Assembly (NCBI GenBank): GCA_020152595.1
Contig: JAIGNY010004114.1
Span: 118,501 to 182,500 of the forward strand
Source of the DNA: Chiridota heheva
Lineage: Eukaryota; Echinodermata; Holothuroidea; Apodida; Chiridotidae
Length of the DNA stretch: 64,000 bases
Direction of reading: 5' to 3'
Position numbers and translations under genes: made by a program. The notes under the pieces are model-generated. The model was not told where the DNA came from, did not search any database, and worked only from the letters and a program-made list of their open reading frames with translations. Shown here piece by piece: positions 55,996-64,000 of the stretch (its first letter is position 1; the number at the start of each line of letters is the position of its first letter).

Positions 55996-56303
55996 TTACA
56001 AATAGTCATCTCCTCACCCCGTCATTTGGACTTCTTAAGGAATTGCACTGGCTACCTGTCTTCTTCTACAGAAATCAATTAAAAATGGTAGTACTTATGT
56101 TTAAATCACTCAATAAAGCGGGCCCAGGTTATTTGTCCAGCTTGTTTCAATTCAAAACAATTAGATACTCCCGTAGGTCCGAAGATAATTTCTGCCTTGC
56201 GGCAAATTGAGATCGAGTCGTGCTTGTACACGGTCCAAAGCTATGGAATAGTTTGCCCCTTTCAATCCGTCTCCTGGATCCTTTCAACCCTTCCAGTGCT
56301 TAA

Positions 56304-57190
56304 AGGAGATATAAAGTTGTGTAGCGGTTATCATACCTGTCTACAGACCACGAGGCCCTGGGTTCAAGCCTGGGTTGGGTAGACACGCCAGTGCACCACA
56401 ACTGGTTATCAAAGGCCGTGGACATTGACTTGGTTGTCGATGTTATGTCTGTCCGTACGTCGTACCTGTGTTCTCGTCCGGGTCGTATAAAGCGTTTCGT
56501 GATAGCATTATTACTATCATAACCGAATACGCAGGCGACGACCCCGTCATTGTAATTGTGTGTTCACTCGTCGTCATCGTCGTCGACATAATCCGTATTT
56601 CATATGATAGAATTAAAAATAACCAATTTTTCTGACCAAGTTTCATACCTTCTTAAGCAATCTAACACAATTTTCATAATTATTAAAAATAATATTTCTA
56701 CTACTAAATAGTACCACGCTCCTTGATAGTACTATGTGAGCCGCCATTTTGATTTCAAAACATGCAGATTATGATGTCATCTGCCCGGTAGGATGTTGGA
56801 ATGCTTTGTATTTCTTTATAATCTACCTCAAGATTTCTAGGTTATGAGAAGAAAAAAAATTCTTATGTAAGGGTCAAGGAATTTTTTGTGTACACATGAA
56901 ATTAACAAAACATTCTGCTAAAACTTTGTGTCACATCATTTTGGAATAAAAACTGTAATCACATTTATAAAGAAATACATTAAATTCCTTATAACTCTAT
57001 TGGGGGAATTATGTTATCATGCACAATATTCAAATACAGAATTGAACAAAATGGCAGCCTCCATGTGTCAACTTCAAACATGAATAACTTGAGATAGAAA
57101 TACAATTTTGACTTGCTGTTTTAGGTAGGTGGTTACGATTTGTATCATCTATCTTATGAAGTAATGATTGCATCGGACTTTATGTCTCCT
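56304..57190. mobile_element. TTAA-flanked transposon family 3 inserted in the LINE
   Basis: Ends AGGAGATATAAAGT and inverted ACTTTATGTCTCCT, with TTAA on both sides (56300-56303 and 57191-57194). Excising one TTAA and the 887-bp element joins the LINE frame as TLPVLKTYLLDCAF, which proves the insertion. No transposase. Carries a SINE at its left. Confidence 0.9.
56311..56590 (+). mobile_element. tRNA-derived SINE, family B, with GTCGTC tail
   Basis: A-box-like TGTAGCGGTTATC and B-box GGTTCAAGCC (about 56361), then 'ccagtgcaccacaactggtt', 'atcaaaggccgtggacattg', a middle region and a (CGTCGT)n tail. A second, headless copy lies inverted at 60010-60216. Confidence 0.82.
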
Positions 57191-57390
57191 TTAAGACTTA
57201 TCTTTTAGATTGCGCTTTCAATTCTGTAATTTGATATGTATCTTTGTCTTGTATTTTTTTGTTACTATATATACATTTTTTTATATTTAGGCTTACTTCA
57301 TGTTCTCATATATATTGGTATGATTGTGATAGGCGCATTACAGTAATGTTTAGATAATGCGCCATATAATTTGTATCAACTTAAACTGAT

Positions 57391-58433
57391 CATGTAAATT
57401 TTTGAGATGAGATTTTCTCTTTAAATTTCTGTCTTAAGTCTTAGTCACTGAAATTTTTTACCTCTCCCCAACCCCGCCAATTCGTGGTCTGCCGTCACAT
57501 GTGACATGAATATTTTAACTGAACAATTGGACAACTTGCACATTCATAACATCATCGAATCAAAACCGTCATAGTTTAACGACTCGGTTCCACAGCTGCA
57601 GGCCGTGCTACAAAGTCAAAACAATAATTATACAAGCGCAAAAACGAACGAGGAACGAGCACGGACAGGGGGAGCCAAAGGCCACACGAATAAACAAACC
57701 TGACAACAGCCAGGGGACACACAAGTGAACAAAAAGGAGTCGTTTCAGAGCCACCCCACCCTAGGAAGACTACAAATGGTTACTATAGATAAACACCATA
57801 CCAACAATTTCCAGGGTGGAACATAAGAATAACACCAAATAGAAAGATATATAAGAAAAAATGACAAGGCTAGGCCAAGGAAAAAAACTTGATAAGAGTC
57901 GCCGAAAACAGGCCTTTCACTTTAGGTTGAATGAAATTCGAGAGGATCAACTCTTCTTCAATAATACAGGTTTCATAACATCAACAACAACAACAACAAC
58001 AACATATGGACTCCCGTAAAACACTTTTCTTTTCTACTACTTGCTATCAAAGTTCTTGATTCGTCGCGGAATCTCATTAGCATTCCTTTTGTGTGAACTG
58101 TTTTGGTCAGACTGAAAAGAATTTAAAATCTATAACGCCAAATGTCACAAGATAAAAGGAAACTCATCCCTTAACAATACTGAGTATTTTATTAGAGGCG
58201 TAGAATAAGGGAAAGATTATACCTCAAGCTCTCCTTAATTCCATCGTATTCGAGGCGAGGATCGACATAAGAAAAAATCGATTCCTTTCATAACTGACTT
58301 GGTTATGATTTTAAAGCTTCGAACAATGGCTACTCACTGAAGCTTAGTAGGGTACTATTACCGTAGTGATAAGCCCATCATGCGTGACTAAATAATACAC
58401 AGAAACATTTTGAGTATATCCAATCGAAATAAC
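57391..58433. other. Upstream region of the second gene
   Basis: Contains an (AAC)n run at about 57985-58002. No TATA box can be singled out. An in-frame stop (58389-58391) precedes the first ATG. Confidence 0.4.
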
Positions 58434-58535
58434 ATGTCACAAAATGACAGTCTGAACTCTAAGAAAAGAAGGCACTTTCGAACAGTTGTTTGGAGCTTAT
58501 CAGCACTTTCTCAATTGAATCGCGGATCGAAAGAG
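58434..58535 (+). CDS. Unknown gene 2, exon 1 (residues 1-34)
   Basis: ATG at 58434, 34 codons rich in Lys/Arg/Ser (MSQNDSLNSKKRRHF...), donor GAG|GTAAAT in phase 0. The next supported acceptor in matching phase is at 62399. The assignment rests on the phase match and the composition; it is an inference, and the ATG at 62405 could be a separate start. Confidence 0.55.
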
Positions 58536-58711
58536 GTAAATATAATTAACTCTACTTTTTACATCTATTTTTCCTTGTTTTCTTTAATCGTTACAACATG
58601 TGTCAGAGTAGGCCTACTTAAAAGTGAATAGAATTACATGAACGAAATCAACCAGGGAGTGTGCAGCTGTACTGAAGCTATGGAGCTATGGCATCAACAA
58701 TTTGAGCTAAA

Positions 58712-59257
58712 AGGTTTAGTTCAGTGGTCAAGCATGTCCATCTTTTATGAAAGAGGAATTCAAAATAAATAAAATGGTGATGAAAACATCGCAAAATCTT
58801 ATTTTGTTAAGGAGATATTTAAGTTTAAGGTTTTGTAAAATTTCTGTAGAAACGACTGAAATCAAACTAGTTGTGATGTCACTGCCTCAGGTTCATCAAA
58901 ATCTTTATGTATTTCAACAAAGAAATTTTATCTAATTTTTTCACTATTTCAATCATTTTCCCTCAAACTTTCTTCAGGTGGTATATTATAAATACCATTC
59001 CTAGATTCAGTTTTACTACATTCTTAACATATCCCACGTTTTTTAAGCCACAAAATCGCAAAACAAAATATGATAGAATACATAAAGACTTTGAGGAATC
59101 TGAGGCTATGACATCACAACTAGTTTGATTTCAGTCGTTTCTACACAAATAATACTAAACTTAGATATCTCCTTTACGAAATAAGATTTTTGAATGCTTT
59201 GTTCACCATTTTGTTTCTTTTGAAGTCCTCTTTGATATAAGATGGACATGCTTGACT
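58712..59257. mobile_element. Fold-back MITE, TTAA family 1, copy F (both long arms kept)
   Basis: The left arm (AGGTTTAGTTCAGTGGTCAAGCATG...) and right arm (...CATGCTTGAC) are near-complete reverse complements over about 250 bp, meeting at about 58960. This copy shows the original palindromic design best. Confidence 0.9.
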
Positions 59258-59651
59258 TTTAATTCGAAGAAAATTTGCTACGAACCATGAAGTGAGGAAA
59301 ATCGGTTACAAAATATTTTACAACATTTTGAATTTGAACTTCAGAGAAATCTTATTATTCTTAAATTATTCAAATTTTATGACACCACAAAGTGAAAACC
59401 TATGCATTTCCTTATGTTAAGTTATTGTTTATTTCTTCAATATTCTACGAACGTTAGTAAGGCCTGTAAAAGCAGCTGAATGAGGTTTTAAATCTACATT
59501 ATACCCTTTAATGAAATTTTGCAAAAGTAAATAGTCTTATGCTATTCAGGGACTAAAATTTCCGACAGAAATTTAAATAAATACAAAGTTATTGAGTTCT
59601 TAAAGAAAAAAATGTATTTTAAAGAAAGTAAACATATTTTTTAAAGAAAGT

Positions 59652-60000
59652 TTATTCAATTTTTTCACTATTTAAATTATTTATCCTCAAACTTTCTTCA
59701 GGTGGTATATTATAAATACTCTTCCTAGATTCAGTTTGACTACTTTTTTTTGACATATCCCATGTTTTTTAAGCCACAGAATCGCAGGACAAAATATGAT
59801 AGAACACATAAAGACTTTGAAGAATCTGAGGCTATGACATCACAATAAGTCTGATTTCAGTCGTTTCTACACAAATGATACCAAACATTAAACTTAAATA
59901 TCTCCTGAACGGAATAAGATTTTAAAATGCTTTCTGCACCATTTTGTTTCGTTGGAAGTTCTCTTTCATATAAAATAAGACTTGCTTGACCACTTAATTA
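59652..60000. mobile_element. Fold-back MITE, TTAA family 1, right arm
   Basis: From 'tttttcactattt' through 'tcttcaggtggtatattata' to GACTTGCTTGACCACTTAAT. No left arm. Confidence 0.85.
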
Positions 60001-60009
60001 ATATTTTAA

Positions 60010-60216
60010 TATCTTCGACGACGACGAGTGAACACACAATTACAATGACGGGGGCGTCGCCTGCGCGTATTCGGTTATGATAGTAACAATGCTATCACGA
60101 AACGCTTAATACGACCCGCACGAGAACACAGGTACAACGTACGGAAAGATATAACACCGACAACCAATTCAAGTCAATGTCCACGGCCTTTGATAACCAG
60201 TTGTGGTGCACTGGCG
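60010..60216 (-). mobile_element. SINE family B, headless copy, minus strand
   Basis: Reverse complement of 56395-56590, from the (CGTCGT)n tail to 'cgccagtgcaccacaactgg'. The tRNA head is missing. It sits between two right arms of the fold-back MITE. Confidence 0.85.
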
Positions 60217-60319
60217 ATCCTGAACGGAATGAGATTTTAAAAAGCTTTCATCACCATTTTGTTTCCTTTGAAGTCCTCTTTCATATAAGATATACTTGCT
60301 TGACCACTGGATTAAACCT
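60217..60319. mobile_element. Fold-back MITE, TTAA family 1, right-arm fragment
   Basis: 'cctgaacggaatgagatttt' to 'acttgcttgaccactggatt', followed by TTAA at 60320-60323. Confidence 0.8.
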
Positions 60320-60639
60320 TTAAGGGGCAAGTCTTGAACTCTTAGCAAAAATTACATACAAATTTAAAACTAACTTAACACTGAAATTGTAAAATCATCA
60401 TTATTAGAATATTAGAAAATAGGTAGAATGCTTCCCGCTTCTGCTCGAATACTGGCATGATTTAAACTTGAGCATATGTGAGCCAAGCATGTGAGGGGAT
60501 CAAAGTCCCGATTAAACGATAAAGTCAACTAGTCGCTTTGTCTCTTTTTGAGATATGGGTTCGTGTAGCTTGTATCACAGTTTCAGAAAGAGCATTCCTC
60601 TCCAATTGCGTAGCCAGAGGGTGGGGTGGGGGAGAGGAA

Positions 60640-60883
60640 GGGGGAGGGGGGGGGGGCGATCACTATTTTAATCCGTCGGTTCAGATTGGAATCCGTCGGT
60701 TCAGATTGGAATCCGTCGGTTCAGATTGGAATCCGTCGAGTCAGATTGGTCACGATTCAACAGGCTTTGACATAACAGGTGCTTATTATGTTTTTAGATT
60801 TCAAAAGGGCACTTTCTCAGAAAAAGGTTCTTCGGTAATACTATATTACACATTTATGCGACTTTGTATTTAAATACATGAAC

Positions 60884-60930
<47 letters not shown>
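60640..60930. repeat. Short tandem repeats: G run, 20-bp x4, (GA)n
   Basis: A G-rich run at 60623-60656, four copies of AATCCGTCGGTTCAGATTGG at 60671-60750, and (GA)n at about 60885-60928. Confidence 0.92.
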
Positions 60931-60933
<3 letters not shown>

Positions 60934-60941
60934 GGGGGAGG

Positions 60942-61490
60942 GCGGGGGTCGGAATGCACGTGATACAGAACAGGCTCATTTGAAAAGTTCTACAACTTCT
61001 ACACAAGTTTGTAGTAAATTATTGAAAACCTTTTTTTTTAGGCAACCCATATTTTTCAAAGTGTGACGAGCAACCTGATCATGTACAAACGTAAACAATA
61101 AAACATTAGATTTCCACACTATTCGTTTTCACGATTTTTTGTTTTGTATATGGTGTATAATAGCTCTATCTCTTTGACATGAATTTTGACGGGGGGTGGG
61201 GTGGGAGTAGGGGTGGTGGGGTGGGGGTAGATGGGGGTGGGGTGGGGGTGTCGGAATGCACGTGATACAGGATAGGCTCATTTTAAAAGTTTGACAACTT
61301 TACACAAGTTTGTAGTAAATTATTGAAAACCTTTCTTTTAGACAAACCCATATTTTTCAAAGAGTGACGATAAACCTAACCATGTACAAACGTAAACAAT
61401 AAAATATAAGATTTCCACACTATTCGTTTTTACGATTTTCTATTTTGTATATAGTGTATACTAGCTCTATCTCTTTAACATAAATTTTGA
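60942..61490. repeat. Tandem duplication, about 300-bp unit
   Basis: 60950-61195 and 61252-61490 repeat 'tcggaatgcacgtgatacag', 'caagtttgtagtaaattattg', 'catgtacaaacgtaaacaat' and 'tgttttgtatatggtgtata'. A G-rich spacer (61190-61250) with many GGGG runs separates them. Confidence 0.88.
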
Positions 61491-62070
61491 CTTGTATAAT
61501 ACACCTTCTTTCTATGCGTTGTCAGGTTGTGACATACGTTTTTGCCCTTGAAATGTCACTTTTGCGAGAGCTTCCGGGGGCTTTGGCTCCTAAAAGCCTA
61601 CCGAGGCTTCGCCCCTGGACCCCACCACGGGCCCTTAAGCGGGCCCCTAGATTACACACCGAAAAGTCAAGCGCTTTGCGCTTTGATTGTGTGTTTTGTA
61701 TATGGTGTATTATAGCTCCCTTTGACAGGAATTTTGACTTGTATAATACGCCTTCTTACTACAAGATTTTTGCCCTTGAAATGTCAATTTTGCGAGAGCT
61801 TCCGGGAGCTTCGCCCTTAAGCGGCCCCTGGACCCCATGCCGACAAGTCGAGTGTTTTGCGCTTTAATTTTGTGTTTTGTATATGGTGTATTATAGCTCT
61901 CTTTGACATGAATATTGACTTGTATAATATACCTTCTTAGATGCCTTGGACATACTTTTTTGCCATTGAATGTTAATTTTGCGAGAGCTTCCGGGGCGGG
62001 GCTTCGCCTCTAGACCCCACCAGGGACCCTTAAGCGAGCCGCTGGACCCCACGCGAAAAGTTGAGCGCTT
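61491..62070. repeat. About 210-bp tandem repeat with GC-rich core, 3 copies
   Basis: Units share 'cttgtataatacaccttctt', 'gcccttgaaatgtca.ttttgcgagagcttccggg', 'cccctggaccccac', 'aagtcgagcg.tttgcgctt' and 'tgttttgtatatggtgtat', the last also being the end of the preceding duplication. Confidence 0.88.
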
Positions 62071-62398
62071 TGCGCTGGAAGAGAAACCTTCGGTGTCACC
62101 TCAACTACAATACTAAATATCGTGTCGCTTCAATTAATTTTCCCCCCTCTCCCCACCCCCTCCCCATCCCAATATGAAAATCCTGGCTGCGCCACTGATC
62201 CACTCTGTTATTGAATGTGCAAAAAATGAATTATTAGAATTATTCTGTCGAAGACCCGAACGAGTCACTGGCTTTAAGAACTGGTCACTGGGCAGCTGGG
62301 TATCTTCATATAATATAATTCCTAAGAATCGTCACCGATTGGTGGCCTATTAACCATTAAATACTTTTTCATCACAACATCTTTCATTTTAATTACAG

Positions 62399-64000
62399 GG
62401 GGAAATGGCTCAGAAGGATATGCAAATGAGTTCCAACGCGCGCATGATGCACGTGTTATCAGGATCTAATCCCACCGAATTACGCCGCCTTCAAGTAACG
62501 CTCGATCAAATAGACAAAATTAAAGCCAAACACAGAAAAGTTTTGGAATGGAAACAACGAAGTTTCTTCATCAAGCAAGTTTTTGATCGTAATAATGACT
62601 TAAGGTTCGTAAAAGCTTTGCAAAGACTTCCATACGCTGAAGAAGACGACTTGGAAGAGACAGAAAAGCCACCAGCATCGAAAAAACTTGATCATATTAA
62701 GAAAAAAGACATCTCTCAAAAAAGTACGCATGAAAACAAAATCGACTATTCCTGGGCAATTACTTCTGAGAGGGGAAGTATTTCCAGACTTTCTTGTAAC
62801 AGTGCTCTTTCTTTAAATTCTAAGAGTCGTAGAGTGGATTTAAGACTCGAGAATAAAGTCTCAGAAGATATCATCGATGATTCCAAGAGTCGTAGAATAA
62901 ATTCAAGACTCGATAATAAAATCTCAAAAGATGTCATCGGTGATTCCAAGAGTCGTAGAATGAATTCAAGACTCGAGAATAAAATCTCAGAAGATGTCAT
63001 CGATGATTCCAAGAGTCTTAGAGTGAATTCAAGACTCGGGAACAAAGTCTCAGAAGATGTCAGCGATGATTCTAAGAGTCTTAGAGTGAATTCAAGACTC
63101 GAGAATAAAGTATCGGAAGATGTCATCGATGATTCCAAGAAGAAAGATGATGCCAAAGAAGAGGAAACTTCTGTTAAAGTAAAGCCTAAATTTCCGAAAA
63201 TGAAAGTCCGAGCTTTGGGTCTTTTTGCGTATTCCTTGAAAAAGTCGAGAGAAAAGATGGTTAGTGAGGAGAATATAGGGGACACAGTGGCGCCGTTAGT
63301 GGTGCTGCCGGTTGAGAACAAACCTGATCCAGTCACGGTAACCCCTCAAGTAATAAATTCATCTTCGGAAAAGTATTCTTGCCTACTGCCTGAACTTCAG
63401 AATCCCATACGGCAACCACAACCTCCGCGGCCCAGACCGAATAAACGTTCTAAAGGTTTTGAAACAAATCATCTCAAGCTCCAAAAAGCATTAGAGGGCG
63501 GTGGTAATTCTAGGACTACTTTATCGAAGCCCAAGGTACAACAATTAGTGAGCGGTGAACAAGATGAGAAACCGAAAAATCCATTAGTCTTACCAGTTGA
63601 TTTAGTAGCAAGTAGACTAACAACCAATCAGACCGCGGATAAGCCAAGATTGTCACGTTCTGGAAAAAATAAGCCTGCGAACGCAGTTCAGAAAATTATC
63701 TGGAATAGAATTTCTCAGATATCCGAACTGGATTATCGTAAACTTAGTCCCAAATGCGAGGCAGGCAAAGGTGTAGCGCCTTCTGTATCAGAAGAACAAC
63801 GCAAGAAGAAAGCTGTAGGCGACGTAGACCCTTGTGACGAAAAAGTAATTCGCCGATTGGTCCGCTCCTTACCGACACAGTTACTAATGAAAGCAAAAGA
63901 GCGGGAGGCACAAACTGGAAGTGGTTCTGACGATGCGGGAGAGATTCGGCAACTGCTCTTGAACAAAGCTCGTCAAAGTGCTTCGCAGAGAACTGTGCGC
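62399..64000 (+). CDS. Unknown gene 2, exon 2, open to the window end (partial)
   Basis: Acceptor ttttaattacag. 534 codons with no stop to the end of the window (GGG-GAA-ATG-GCT...). The N-terminal part (residues about 52-105 of the joined protein) is charged and helical: ELRRLQVTLDQIDKIKAKHR, VLEWKQRSFFIKQVFDRNND, LRFVKALQRLPY. Then five 21-residue repeats (62816-63130; consensus DSKSRRVNSRLENKVSEDVID) and a long low-complexity, Lys/Pro/Ser-rich part (PPRPRPNKRSK near 63425). No enzyme motif, membrane segment or signal peptide. I do not recognise the family; a cytoskeletal or chromatin-associated scaffold is only a guess. The end of the gene lies outside the window. Confidence 0.8.
62816..63130 (+). 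repeat. 63-bp in-frame minisatellite inside gene 2, 5 copies
   Basis: Five exact-length 63-bp units; start N/DSKS(R/L)RxxxRLxNK(V/I)S(E/K)D. Changes between units are partly synonymous. A 196-codon open frame on the minus strand is a shadow of this repeat. Confidence 0.95.

Larger units (their letters stand above)
55971..57390 (+). mobile_element. LINE 3' fragment (CR1/L2/Rex-like), split by a TTAA transposon
   Basis: 55971-56299 encodes the C-terminal tail typical of these LINEs: VQNYAARIV, LKELHWLPV, LMFKSLNKAGPGYLSSL, then (after a TGA at about 56208) GPKLWNSLPLSIR. It resumes after the insertion at 57191 with KTYLLDCAFNS and a 3' UTR ending near 57390 ('taatgcgccatataattt'). Old and decayed. 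Confidence 0.88.

Noticed and set aside
62746-63336. 196-codon minus-strand frame
   Set aside because: Antisense shadow of the 63-bp in-frame repeat of gene 2.

Overview
The window is AT-rich animal nuclear DNA with long introns, GT-AG exons, tRNA-derived SINEs, non-LTR (LINE) fragments, small TTAA- and hAT-type DNA transposons and an unusual density of minisatellites. The scattered AGGCCTA-type words and the repeat types fit a marine invertebrate, most likely a deuterostome such as an echinoderm or hemichordate; that placement is an inference, not a proof.

One gene fills 1.5-42.2 kb on the plus strand: a complete choline/ethanolamine phosphotransferase of the CEPT1/CHPT1 family, the last step of the Kennedy pathway. 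Nine coding exons (1510-1604, 8816-9005, 11634-11781, one of 15150-15291 / 17532-17673 / 18541-18682, 28964-29048, 29639-29764, 32822-32980, 34807-34932, 42072-42200) join in frame to 399 residues, close to the roughly 406-416 of the vertebrate enzymes. The CDP-alcohol phosphotransferase signature lies intact in exon 3. The main discovery is exon 4, present in three tandem, intact, equal-length (142 bp), phase-identical versions that align without gaps. Only the inclusion of exactly one keeps the reading frame, so they should be mutually exclusive exons swapping the membrane segments right after the catalytic motif.

The introns are packed with repeats: a 62-bp G-rich minisatellite (20.5-22.8 kb), 24-bp and 29-bp arrays (26.2-27.8 kb), a 41-bp array carrying six consensus 5' splice sites (37.9-38.2 kb), fold-back TTAA transposons, a hAT element nested in a LINE (9.9-10.9 kb) and a 430-bp transposon family with 6-bp target duplications. 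Several tandem arrays have clearly grown out of the ends or parts of mobile elements.

From 42.2 to 58.4 kb no host gene is visible. This stretch holds a 120-bp array of 13 tRNA-like units (42.5-44.1 kb), a 20-bp satellite of about 75 units (52.2-53.8 kb), a 110-bp class array (54.2-55.0 kb), and a LINE broken by a TTAA transposon and a SINE (55.8-57.4 kb).

A second plus-strand gene begins at 58,434 (34-codon first exon) and continues in an exon from 62,399 that is open to the end of the window. It encodes a polar, basic, probably disordered protein with five 21-residue repeats; I do not recognise its family.
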